DNA of 64,000 bases from Lysobacter sp. cf310 (lineage in GTDB: Bacteria > Pseudomonadota > Gammaproteobacteria > Xanthomonadales > Xanthomonadaceae): positions 1-64,000 of the forward strand of contig NZ_FOSS01000008.1 of assembly GCF_900114355.1 (NCBI RefSeq). The letters run 5' to 3'. A program made the translations under genes and the position numbers. Below the pieces are notes generated by a model. That model did no database searches, was not told the origin of the DNA, and saw nothing but the letters and a program-made list of their open reading frames with translations. How positions within the stretch are numbered: the stretch's first letter is position 1; the number at the start of each line of letters is the position of its first letter. Below, one piece after another: positions 45,404-55,234 of this stretch.

Positions 45404-47907
45404 GCGCGGGCTCCGAGGGTCTGCGCGATGGAAAGGATGTCGCCGAACACGCCGGCCGCGGTGACGTCCGGCCCCGCGCCGGGCCCTTGCACCACCAGTG
45501 GATTATCCGCGTAACGGCGGGTGCGGAACTGGATCAGGTTGTCGGTGAGCGCGCCATGCAGGGCGGCATGGCCCGGCGGCGGCGAGACCACGCCGACGCT
45601 GGCGCGGCCGTCGCGATCCAGGCGGGCCAGGTAGCGCAGGCCCAGGCCGGCCGCGCGCGCCTCGTCGAAGCGCTGTTTCAACGGCGCGTCCAGCTCGGAC
45701 AAGCGCGCCATGAACTCCTCCTTGGAGACCGTGCGCAGCGCTTCGGGCACCAGGCTTTCGACCTCGACCTGCTCCAGCGACAGCGCGCGACCGGCCTCGC
45801 GCGCCAGGATCACCAGCTTGCGGGCGACGTCGGTGCCGGACAGGTCGTCGCGCGGATCGGGTTCGGTGTACCCCAGGCGATGGGCCTCGCGCACCAGTTC
45901 GGAGAACGCGGCGCTGCCGTCGTAGCGGTTGAACAGCCAGGCCAGGGTGCCCGACAGGATGCCCTCGACCTCGGTGAGCTCATCGCCGGTGTCCAGCAGC
46001 GAGCGCAGGGTCTGGATCACCGGCAGGCCGGCGCCGACCGTGGCTTCGTAACGGAACTTGGCGCCGCCGTTGCGGCTGGCGGCGCGGATCGCTTCGTAGC
46101 GCGGCAGCGGGCCAGCGCCGGCCTGTTTGTTGGGCGTGACCACATGGATGCCGGCTTCCAGCCACTGCGGGTAATAGGCGGCGACCGCGTCGCTGCCGCT
46201 GCAGTCGACGATCAGCGCATGCGGCAGGTGCTCGGCGCGCACGTGCGCGGCGAAGCGCTCCAGGTCCAGCGCTTCGCCCTCGGCCAGCGCCTCGACCGCG
46301 CCTTGCGGCGCCATCGCCTTGGGCGTGAGCTGCATGCGCCGGCTGTCGGCGATCGCGCGCAGGCGCAGTTCCAGTTTCGAATCCGGGTGGTGTTCGGAAC
46401 TCAGGCGCGGCTGCGCGTCGGCCAACTGCGCGAGCAGGGCGCGGCCGACCTTGCCGGGGCCGATCAGGCCGACCGACACGCATTGCGGCGACAGCCAGAA
46501 CGCGGAGTGGGCGGCGCGCAGCGCGCGGGTGGCGTCGCGTGCGCCGATCGCGACCGAGATGTTGCGCTCGCCCGCGCCCTGCGCGATCGCGCGCACGTTC
46601 ACGCGCGCCTGCGCGAGTCCGCCGAGCAGGCGCGCGGCCACGCCGGGCGTGCCGACCATGCCGTCGCCGACCGCGGCCAGCACGCACACGTCCGGGGTCA
46701 CGCTGACTTCCTGGGCCTGGCCGTCGGCCATGGCGTCGGCGAACGCGGCGACGATCGCCGCGCGCCCGCGCTGGGCCTGATCGGCGCGCACCACGCAGCA
46801 GATCGAGTGTTCGGACGAGCCCTGCGAAATCATGGTCACCGACACGCCCGCGCCGCGCAGCGCGCCGAACAGACGCTCGGCGGTGCCGGGCACGCCGACC
46901 ATGCCGTTGCCGACCAGTTCCAGCACCGCCAGATCGTGGACCAGGCTCAGGCCTTTAACCGGCGCGCCGTCTTCGGACGGCTGCGGCGTGATCAGGGTGC
47001 CGGGCGCGGCCGGATTGCGCGCGTTGCGGATGCGCAGCGGGATGCCGCGCTGCTGCACCGGCGCCAGGGTCTGCGGATGCAGCACCTTGGCGCCGAAATA
47101 GGCCAGCTCGCAGGCCTCGGCATAGGACATCGCCGGCAGACAGACCGCATCGGGCACCAGGCGCGGATCGGCCGACAGCACGCCGTCGACGTCGGTCCAG
47201 ATGGTCAGCGCGTCGGCGTCGAACAGGTGGGCGAAGATCGCCGCGGAATAATCGCTGCCGTTACGGCCCAGCGTGGTCGCTTCGCCGTGCGCGTCGCGGG
47301 CGACGAAGCCGGTGATCACGATGCGCTCGCCCGGATGGCGCGCGCGCCAATCGGCCAGGCGCGCGCGGCTGGCGTCCCAATCCACGCCCACGCCCATCTC
47401 GCCCGGATGCACCACCAGCACCTCGCGCGCATCCAGACGCGTCCAGCCGGCGGCGTCGCCGCCGAGGGTGGCATGCAGCAAGTACGAGGACAGCACTTCG
47501 CCCAGCCCAGGCAGGGCCGCGGCCATGCGTGCGGCTCGATCGTCGTCCCACTGACCCGCGGCGAGTCGATCGAGTTGGGCTTTGAGTTCGGTGAGTTCGT
47601 GCCGCAGCGCATGCGCCAAACCCAGCCGGCCGCTGGGGTCGAGGTCGGCGGCGACATCGAGATGACGCTGACTCAGCGCCGACCAGGCCGGCTCCAGCGC
47701 TTCGCGCCCGCGCGCGGCCGCGGCCAGCGCGACCAGGGCGTCGGTGACGCCCTGCATGGCCGAGACCACGACCATGCGTGCCGGCGCGCCGTCGTCGATC
47801 AGCGGCGCGACGGCGCGGTAGCGGACGGCGTCGGCGACGCTGCTGCCGCCGAACTTGTGCATGTGGCGTACGGGAGGAACGGCGGGCGAGGGTGGCGCGG
47901 ACGACAT
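45400..47907 (-). CDS. thrA: Bifunctional aspartokinase / homoserine dehydrogenase ThrA
   Basis: 835 residues. N-terminal aspartokinase ([19 protein letters not shown], then [18 protein letters not shown]), two central ACT domains that normally give threonine inhibition ([20 protein letters not shown], then [15 protein letters not shown]), and a C-terminal NAD(P)-dependent homoserine dehydrogenase ([30 protein letters not shown]). Catalyses the first and third steps from aspartate to threonine. The ATG at 47907 has GGAG 8 nt upstream; the longer open frame to 48138 overlaps the leader peptide and is not used. Confidence 0.95.
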   Translation of the reverse strand: MSSAPPSPAVPPVRHMHKFGGSSVADAVRYRAVAPLIDDGAPARMVVVSAMQGVTDALVALAAAARGREALEPAWSALSQRHLDVAADLDPSGRLGLAHALRHELTELKAQLDRLAAGQWDDDRAARMAAALPGLGEVLSSYLLHATLGGDAAGWTRLDAREVLVVHPGEMGVGVDWDASRARLADWRARHPGERIVITGFVARDAHGEATTLGRNGSDYSAAIFAHLFDADALTIWTDVDGVLSADPRLVPDAVCLPAMSYAEACELAYFGAKVLHPQTLAPVQQRGIPLRIRNARNPAAPGTLITPQPSEDGAPVKGLSLVHDLAVLELVGNGMVGVPGTAERLFGALRGAGVSVTMISQGSSEHSICCVVRADQAQRGRAAIVAAFADAMADGQAQEVSVTPDVCVLAAVGDGMVGTPGVAARLLGGLAQARVNVRAIAQGAGERNISVAIGARDATRALRAAHSAFWLSPQCVSVGLIGPGKVGRALLAQLADAQPRLSSEHHPDSKLELRLRAIADSRRMQLTPKAMAPQGAVEALAEGEALDLERFAAHVRAEHLPHALIVDCSGSDAVAAYYPQWLEAGIHVVTPNKQAGAGPLPRYEAIRAASRNGGAKFRYEATVGAGLPVIQTLRSLLDTGDELTEVEGILSGTLAWLFNRYDGSAAFSELVREAHRLGYTEPDPRDDLSGTDVARKLVILAREAGRALSLEQVEVESLVPEALRTVSKEEFMARLSELDAPLKQRFDEARAAGLGLRYLARLDRDGRASVGVVSPPPGHAALHGALTDNLIQFRTRRYADNPLVVQGPGAGPDVTAAGVFGDILSIAQTLGARA

Positions 47908-47959
47908 GGCGAGAGCTCCGTTGGGGGCTCCGCGTCGCGACTCGGGGGTGGCCGGCAGG

Positions 47960-47980
47960 CCGCACCCGGATCGGGTGCGG
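47960..47980 (-). terminator. thr leader hairpin
   Basis: CCGCACCC / GGGTGCGG, an 8-bp perfect stem (plus possible extension) 15 nt after the thrL stop and 52 nt before thrA. No U-run follows, so it is not a textbook intrinsic terminator. It could be the core of an attenuator working with Rho, or a pausing hairpin. Confidence 0.5.
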
Positions 47981-47995
47981 AGCGGCGTGTTTGGA

Positions 47996-48127
47996 TCAGT
48001 TGGACACGCCCGTCCGCACCACTGGGGTAGTGGTGGTACCGGTGGTGGTAATCGCCAGCGCCCGCGCGGCCGGGGCCCGGCCTTGCGGCTGGGCGGCGAT
48101 GCGGGCGGTGGCGAAGGCGGGGTGCAT
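47996..48127 (-). CDS. thrL: thr operon leader peptide (ThrL-like)
   Basis: A 43-residue ORF starting MHPAFATARI. It contains the run ITTTGTTTT (seven Thr codons and one Ile in nine), like the Thr/Ile-rich E. coli thrL peptide. The stop is 88 bp before thrA. The arrangement implies control of thrABC by threonine (and possibly isoleucine) charging. The frame is not marked by a ribosome-binding site. The run is too specific for its position to be chance. Confidence 0.85.
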   Translation of the reverse strand: MHPAFATARIAAQPQGRAPAARALAITTTGTTTTPVVRTGVSN

Positions 48128-48135
48128 GACGACAG

Positions 48136-48164
48136 CAATAACCGAGGTTTGTGCGGTGCGTCAA
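48136..48164 (-). promoter_or_regulatory. Candidate thr leader promoter
   Basis: TTGACG (48159-48164), then 16-18 bp later GTTATT / TATTGC (about 48135-48142). The -35 first base is 37 nt before the thrL ATG, exactly as in the ilv leader. Transcription would begin at or very near the ATG. Confidence 0.55.
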
Positions 48165-48222
48165 GCGCCGCGAATGGCCGTCACGCTCCGCAGGCGTTCG
48201 CCGACGGCGGCGAGGGATCGCG

Positions 48223-48915
48223 TTAGCGCGGTTTCTTCGCGCGCGGCGCGCGCTTGGGCTTGGCCGGCGCGGGCGGCGGATCGCTCGCCCCCCAGGGCGG
48301 CGGCGGGGTCGCGATCGGCCGGGTCAGATCGAACTCGACCCGGAACAGCCGCCCGGGGCGCGCCAGTTTGTAGACGAAGCGGCGGCCGCCATCGAGCTCG
48401 ATCGTCCACACGTTCTGCGTGGCCTCCGGCCGGCCCATGCGCCGGAACAGCGAACGCGACGCGGCGTCGGCGGGGAATTGCGCTTCGGCGCTGTCGGCGG
48501 AGATCGCGATCTGCGCGCTGTCGCCGCCGTAGTGAGAAAGCGGATCGGCGGCGCCGTCGGCATGGCGGTGGTCGTGCTCGAGCCGCAACTGATGCCCGCG
48601 CGGGCTGAGCACCCAGGTGCGCGAGCGGTCGCTGCCGACCTGGAACGGGATGCGGATCTCCTGCTTGCTGCATTCGCGCACGTGCATCACCAGGGCGCGG
48701 CCCGAATAAGGATCGGCCGCGTTTTCGGGGATGTCGGCGACCACGCGCCCCAGATACGCCTTGCCGCACAGGGCGGACAGGCGGCGGAACAGTTCGTGGG
48801 CATCGTCGGCGACCGGTTCGGGGGCTTCCTCGCCGCGGAACGGCCATAGGGAGCAGGCGCTGGTCGCCAGCACGACGCAAAGCAGGGCGATCAGGCGCGG
48901 CGAAGATGGGTTCAT
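48223..48915 (-). CDS. Lipoprotein, DHRHADG family, paralogue A
   Basis: 230 residues. A lipoprotein signal peptide (MNPSSPRLIALLCVVLATSAC, lipobox LATSAC-like) is followed by a globular domain with the conserved stretches LCGKAYLGRVVADIP, MHVREC, VGSDRSRTWV, HDHRHADG and RPGRLFRVEFDL, then a Pro/Lys-rich tail. Paralogous to the lipoprotein at 50586-51260; together they flank the beta-lytic protease gene. Periplasmic membrane-anchored location predicted. Function unknown; similar hypothetical proteins occur in other bacteria without a known role, from memory. Confidence 0.8.
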   Translation of the reverse strand: MNPSSPRLIALLCVVLATSACSLWPFRGEEAPEPVADDAHELFRRLSALCGKAYLGRVVADIPENAADPYSGRALVMHVRECSKQEIRIPFQVGSDRSRTWVLSPRGHQLRLEHDHRHADGAADPLSHYGGDSAQIAISADSAEAQFPADAASRSLFRRMGRPEATQNVWTIELDGGRRFVYKLARPGRLFRVEFDLTRPIATPPPPWGASDPPPAPAKPKRAPRAKKPR

Positions 48916-49335
48916 GCGGCCGGAGCGTGCGTCGAAGTGATGACGTCATCGTGGCACGCGGTGCGGCCGTGCCGATAGGTGCAGCGAGTGCGGTTCTAAC
49001 GCACATCAAAGGCGCGCGATGTGAATGCGAAAGCGCGGATCCATTCGCCTTTCGCTTGGCCGGGCCGCCGACGTCGGGGGCGGCGAACGGGCTCATGTCG
49101 AAATGGAATAACAGAATTGGAGAATTGGTCTCATTTGAAACTAAATGAACGGGCCTGCGTCTCACGACAGCGCGGCCCCTGGGCGCCAGAGTTTTTTTGC
49201 TGCGCGTTCCTCAAGGGCGACGGATGCCAGCGGAGTGGCGGGACGTTTAGCCGGACGTTACGGCTCGGCGCCGGAGCCCGACGGCTAGGGCAGGCGCACG
49301 CAGTTCGCCCATTCGTTCACTTAAGGAGCAAGGCA
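48916..49335. other. Upstream region of the beta-lytic protease gene
   Basis: 420 bp with no supported gene. An AT-rich pocket at 49100-49150 (GAATAACAGAATTGGAGAA region) probably holds the promoter. The ribosome site AAGGAG lies at 49323-49328. Confidence 0.35.
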
Positions 49336-50490
49336 ATGAAGGAGATTTCCAAGGCAAGACGGGCGCTGCTGGCGTGTTGCATGGCGCTGGCGATCGGCGG
49401 AACGGCCACGGCGGCGGAACCGGCCGCCGACGGTCTGACCGGACGGGACCTGATCTACAGCTACGACGAGATGTTCGATTTCGACATCGACGCCTACCTG
49501 GTCAAGCGCGCGCCGCATCTGTCGCGTTACGGCGAGACCATCTCGCACTGGGCCGGCTACAGCGGCATCAGTCCGAAGGTGCTGATCGCGCTGATGGAGC
49601 AGCAGAGCGGCGTGGTCACGCGCCGGCGCGCGGCGGCCGACGGCATGAGCCGGCCGTTCGGCAAGCTCGCCCAGAGCCGCGACTTCAGCGCGCAAACCCG
49701 CGAGGTGGCGGTGGCGCTGCGCGAGGCGCTGTACGCGCAGGATGCGGCCGACGCCCGCGGGCCGGTGTCGCTGGCGCGCGTCAATCCGCTGCAGACCTTG
49801 TTCGCACGTACGGGCGTCAGTGCGGCCAGCGCGGCGTTGAGCGGCGACGGCGAGTTCCAGCAGGTCTATGCCGGCTTGTTCAACGAGACCCGCAAGGCGG
49901 CGGCGCCGTCGCCGCGCTTCGCGGCGCAGGCCGGTCCGGACGTGGGCGCCCTGGCGGGCCCGGCGAACGGCTTCCTGCAGTTCCCGTTCCCGCGCGGACA
50001 GCGCTGGCATGTGGGCGGCGCGCACACCAACACCGGCTCGGGCAACTACCCGATGTCGTCGCTGGACATGTCGATCGGCGGCGGCTGGGGCAGCAACCAG
50101 AGCAATACCTGGGTGTCTTCCTCGGCGGCGGGTTCGTTCAAGCGCCACTCCTCGTGCTTCGCCGAAGTCGTGCACAGCGGCGGCTGGTCGACCACCTACT
50201 ACCACCTGATGAACATCCAGTACGGCACCGGCGCCAGCGTCGCGGCCAATACCCGCATCGCCAATCCGGCCAACACCCAGAGCCAGGCGCTGTGCAACGG
50301 CGGCAGCTCTACCGGCCCGCACGAGCATTGGTCGCTCAAGTCCAACGGCAGCCACTACCACCTCAACCAGGTGTATCTGTCGGGCTTCCTGATCACCGCG
50401 ACCGGTAGCAGCTACGACACCAACTGCAATCGCTTCTATCTGACCAAGAACGGAACCAAGTACTGCTCGGGCTACTTCACCAACCCGTGA
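49336..50490 (+). CDS. blp: Beta-lytic metalloendopeptidase preproprotein
   Basis: 384-residue secreted M23 peptidase. A signal peptide (ALLACCMALAIGGTATA) and a long propeptide reach to about residue 206. The mature enzyme of ~178 residues then begins AGPANGFLQFPFPRG, the length expected of Lysobacter beta-lytic protease. The zinc site has His230 in GGAHTNTGSGNYP, Asp244 in SSLDMS and the HEH motif in STGPHEHWSLK. Cysteine pairs SSCFAE...LCNGG and TNCNR...KYCSG likely form disulfides. It cleaves peptidoglycan cross-bridges (Gly/Ala-rich), mainly Gram-positive, outside the cell. The start follows AAGGAG. Two paralogous lipoprotein genes flank it on the opposite strand. Confidence 0.95.
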   Translation: MKEISKARRALLACCMALAIGGTATAAEPAADGLTGRDLIYSYDEMFDFDIDAYLVKRAPHLSRYGETISHWAGYSGISPKVLIALMEQQSGVVTRRRAAADGMSRPFGKLAQSRDFSAQTREVAVALREALYAQDAADARGPVSLARVNPLQTLFARTGVSAASAALSGDGEFQQVYAGLFNETRKAAAPSPRFAAQAGPDVGALAGPANGFLQFPFPRGQRWHVGGAHTNTGSGNYPMSSLDMSIGGGWGSNQSNTWVSSSAAGSFKRHSSCFAEVVHSGGWSTTYYHLMNIQYGTGASVAANTRIANPANTQSQALCNGGSSTGPHEHWSLKSNGSHYHLNQVYLSGFLITATGSSYDTNCNRFYLTKNGTKYCSGYFTNP

Positions 50491-50496
50491 TGCACG

Positions 50497-50514
50497 CGGG
50501 CGCGCCGGCGCCCG
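50497..50514 (+). terminator. Stem-loop after blp
   Basis: CGGGCGC / GCGCCCG with loop GCCG, starting 6 bp past the stop and followed by a T-rich but not uniform stretch (TGGTTCTTCC). Weak intrinsic terminator at best. Confidence 0.45.
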
Positions 50515-50585
50515 TGGTTCTTCCTGCGGCGTGTCCGACCGGCTAGTGCGGTCGGGCGCGCCGCAGCTCGATCAAGCGCGCGCGT

Positions 50586-51260
50586 TCAAGCGCCCCATGG
50601 CGGCGGAGGCGGCGCGACCGGCTGGGTGAGGTCGAATTCGACCCGGAACAAACGCCCGGGGCGCGCGAGTTCGTAGACGAAGCGCTGCGCGTCGATCTCG
50701 ACCGCCCACACGTTCGGCACCGAGACCTCGCGGCCCAGTTTGCGGAACATGTCCTGGCTGTAGGCGTCGGCCGGAAATTCGTAGCGGCCGGCGATCTCGC
50801 CCGGGTGCTGCACGCCGGGCGCACGCTGATCGCCGCCGTACTGGGTGAGCGCATCGGGGCTGCCGTCGGCATGGCGATGGTCGTGCTTGAGCCGCAGCTG
50901 GCCGTCGTGCGCGCCGAACACCCAGGTGCGCGAGCGGTCTTCGCCGACATGGAAGGGCACGCGGATCTCGATCAGGCCGCATTCGCGTACGTGCATGATC
51001 AGCGGCTTGCCGGCGAAGGGATCGTCCGCGCTCTTGGGCGTGTCGACCACGACGCGGCCGGCGTAGGCCTTGCCGCACAGCGGGCGCAGGCGCTGCAGCG
51101 GATCGGCCGGGTTCGGCGCGGCAACGGCATTCGGCGTCGCTGGCGCGGGCTTGGGCGCGGGCGCGGCGCAGGCCGACAGGGCCAGGAGGAACGCCACTGC
51201 CCCTCCGGCGCGGGCGCCGAGGGTGGGCTGCGAAGGAAGCTGACTGGGGTGGCTGGTCAT
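50586..51260 (-). CDS. Lipoprotein, DHRHADG family, paralogue B
   Basis: 224 residues from the ATG at 51260 (a GTG two codons earlier is possible). Lipobox within FLLALSAC, then an Ala/Pro linker and the same domain as paralogue A: LCGKAYAGRVVVDTP, MHVREC, VGEDRSRTWV, KHDHRHADG and RPGRLFRVEFDL. Identity to paralogue A is high across the central domain, but the signal region and tail differ. It is convergent with the blp gene. Function unknown; a link to the protease is suggested only by position. Confidence 0.8.
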   Translation of the reverse strand: MTSHPSQLPSQPTLGARAGGAVAFLLALSACAAPAPKPAPATPNAVAAPNPADPLQRLRPLCGKAYAGRVVVDTPKSADDPFAGKPLIMHVRECGLIEIRVPFHVGEDRSRTWVFGAHDGQLRLKHDHRHADGSPDALTQYGGDQRAPGVQHPGEIAGRYEFPADAYSQDMFRKLGREVSVPNVWAVEIDAQRFVYELARPGRLFRVEFDLTQPVAPPPPPWGA

Positions 51261-51414
51261 CCCCACACGCTAGCCTGCGCGGCCGCGAGCGGCAATGCGC
51301 GGGCGCCGCGGCGGTTCGGCGGCGCCCCTGCGTCGATGCGCCGATGCCCGGCGGGCCGCGCCCGCGCGGCCGCGGATTGGCGGCGGCCCGGATTTCCATG
51401 TCTAATGCGCACTG

Positions 51415-53482
<2,068 letters not shown>

Positions 53483-53542
53483 GTCTGCTGGGGTGGAGTG
53501 TTCTCTCCAGTCTTTGTTCCTCCTTGTTGCTTCGCCTTGATT

Positions 53543-53580
53543 CCCTCTCCCGCTTGCGGGAGAGGGCTAGGGTGAGGGGA
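53543..53580. repeat. REP-like palindromic element after thiC
   Basis: CCCTCTCCCGCTTGCGGGAG followed by AGGGCTAGGGTGAGGGG. It is an inverted relative of the element at 3283-3320. Confidence 0.8.
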
Positions 53581-53606
53581 TGCAGCGCCAAAGGCGCAAA
53601 TGCCGT

Positions 53607-53626
53607 TGCTGCGCATGCGGGTCACT
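53607..53626. repeat. 20-bp direct repeat, copy 1
   Basis: TGCTGCGCATGCGGGTCACT; an identical copy is at 53741-53760. It marks the modular build of this repeat island. Confidence 0.8.
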
Positions 53627-53655
53627 CCTCTAGCTCCTAGCTCCTAGCCCTTAGC

Positions 53656-53693
53656 TCCCTCCTTTATCAAAGGAGGGTTGGGGAGGATTTGCT
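53656..53693. repeat. CTCC-palindrome with GGGGAGGATTTGC tail
   Basis: CTCCCTCCTTTATCAAAGGAG then GGTTGGGGAGGATTTGC. Same plan as the thrB-thrC repeats: GC-rich arms around a short AT core, then a run of G ending in ATTTGC. Confidence 0.7.
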
Positions 53694-53759
53694 TTTGCTT
53701 TGCTGTCGCTTCTTCTGACCGAAGGTCAAAGGCTTCCGCCTGCTGCGCATGCGGGTCAC

Positions 53760-53783
53760 TTTCTCTTGCTAGCCCAAGAGAAA
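53760..53783. repeat. Inverted repeat TTTCTCTTG / CAAGAGAAA
   Basis: A 9-bp perfect stem around CTAGCC followed by AAGTAACCAAAGAGAAGG. This wording recurs in many related genomes, as far as I remember, as a non-coding repeat. Confidence 0.65.
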
Positions 53784-53846
53784 GTAACCAAAGAGAAGGG
53801 CTAGCTTGACCAAACCTCCCCTGCGGGTTCGGGGCTGGCGCCGGGA

Positions 53847-53880
53847 TTTTTCGAATGGACATCCCTGTCCATTCGAAAAA
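53847..53880. repeat. Perfect 15-bp-stem palindrome
   Basis: TTTTTCGAATGGACA and TGTCCATTCGAAAAA are exact inverted repeats around a TCCC loop. It has a U-run on either strand, so it could end transcription in both directions. ORFs predicted over it should be treated as spurious. Confidence 0.8.
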
Positions 53881-53953
53881 CGGCGCGCGTCCTGCGCGCC
53901 GCCCTTCGGGTCTACGGTTGGTCGTGTGAGTGCGGGGCTTTTGGACTTCAATG

Positions 53954-53975
53954 CCGCGGCAACCGCAACCGCAAC
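53954..53975. repeat. GCAACC hexanucleotide tandem repeat, second site
   Basis: Three GCAACC units plus a GCAACG variant, inside a longer GC-rich inverted stretch (AACGGCGGCCGC / GCGGCCGCCGTT). Same unit as at 1-42. Confidence 0.75.
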
Positions 53976-54236
53976 CGCAACGGCGGCCGCGGCCGCCGTT
54001 GCGAAGACACGCGGCAACGGTGCTCCTGGCTAGGCGGGATAGGCGCCTCCTTGTGAGCTTGCGTACCCGTTTCGGCCGATCGGTATCGCCCGAGGATGGT
54101 TTGAGCCGGACCTGGGTGCGGGGCGCGAAACGAAGGCTCGCCTCGGCGCGGCTTTCGTTTTGGGGTGGTACGGGCGCGTTGGGTCGGGGTCCCCGCCCCC
54201 TGTGCGCCGCCCGCCAAGTCCTGCACACTCCGCCGC

Positions 54237-54923
54237 ATGAGCGATCGCAGCTACGCTTCCTTGAAATGGCGCGCCATCGCGCGTCGGCATCCGTCGGCGT
54301 TCCTGCTGGCCGCGCAGCTGTTGAGCATGCTCGCGTATCCGCTGTTCGAGCCCTCCGGCGGCGGGCGGGTGGTGTTCGGCGCGTTCGGCGTGCTGGTGCT
54401 GACCCTGGCGGTGTGGGTGGTGGACCGCAGCCCGGCGATCAAATGGATCGCCTGGTTGCTGGCGGTGCCGGCGTTCGCGCTGTCGATCCTGTCGGTGCTG
54501 GTGAACAGCGAAGTGCTGCTGGTGGCCTCGTCGGCGCTGGAGGCGCTGCTGTACTTCTATGCCGCCGGCAGCCTGATCGCCTACATGATGAGCGACCACC
54601 GGGTCACCGCCGACGAACTGTTCGCGGCCGGCGCGACCTTCACCCTGTTGGCCTGGGGCTTCGCCTACGCCTTCCTGGTCTGCCAGGCCTGGTACCCCGG
54701 CAGTTTCGTCGGCGCCGAGCGCCCGGGCGAGCCGCGGACCTGGATCGAGCTGCTGTTCCTGAGCTTCACCAACCTCTCCGCGGTCGGCCTGGGCGACGTG
54801 ATCCCGTTGGGCTCGGGCGCGCGCGTGCTGGTGATGCTGGAGCAGTTCGCGGGCGTGGGCTATATCGCCGCGGTGGTGTCGCGCCTGATCGGCCTGACCA
54901 TCCTGCGCCAGGAGCGCCGTTGA
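54237..54923 (+). CDS. Ion channel (potassium channel-type pore) membrane protein
   Basis: 228 residues starting MSDRSYASLKWRAIARRHPS. About four N-terminal hydrophobic helices (residues 20-140) are followed by a pore-loop segment, IELLFLSFTNLSAVGLGDVIP (about 170-190), and a final helix. The usual K+ selectivity filter TVGYGD is AVGLGD here (Ala182, Leu185), with Gly184, Gly186 and Asp187 kept. It is therefore a two-transmembrane-pore channel fold with altered filter. Ion selectivity uncertain. No regulatory ligand domain is seen. Confidence 0.8.
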   Translation: MSDRSYASLKWRAIARRHPSAFLLAAQLLSMLAYPLFEPSGGGRVVFGAFGVLVLTLAVWVVDRSPAIKWIAWLLAVPAFALSILSVLVNSEVLLVASSALEALLYFYAAGSLIAYMMSDHRVTADELFAAGATFTLLAWGFAYAFLVCQAWYPGSFVGAERPGEPRTWIELLFLSFTNLSAVGLGDVIPLGSGARVLVMLEQFAGVGYIAAVVSRLIGLTILRQERR

Positions 54924-55234
54924 GTCCGGCGAAATCGCGCGCATTCGCGGCCGCCATTAAGCACGCATGCAGCCAAGGCGCGGATAAAAAAATCGCGCCC
55001 CGGCCCCGTGAAGGCCGCGACGCGAAAGTGGAACGATACGTTCTGTAAGACGTCGGCGAGAGAGGGCCTGTGTGCCACCCGCGATGAATGCGGAGGTACC
55101 CGGCGACGTTAGAATGGCGGCCTTAGGCGCGTTAGCCCGTTCGCGCCCCAGCGTTGTGCCGGGTGTGGCCGTTGGCCTTACACGTCTTCAGGCACATGAC
55201 GCCGTAGCGGCCCGCCGCGACCATTGCAGGATTC
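54924..55234. other. Intergenic region upstream of the winged-helix/propeller gene
   Basis: 311 bp without a supported gene. TAGAAT at 55110-55115 could be a -10 for the next gene, without a good -35. Confidence 0.3.

Noticed and set aside
45388-48030. An 880-residue plus-strand ORF antisense to thrA
   Set aside because: thrA is unambiguous on the minus strand; the antisense product is low-complexity with no family resemblance.
53769-54017. Small proteins predicted across the repeat island after thiC
   Set aside because: They cross the perfect palindrome and GCAACC array; the Ala/Val runs are translated repeats, not a protein family.
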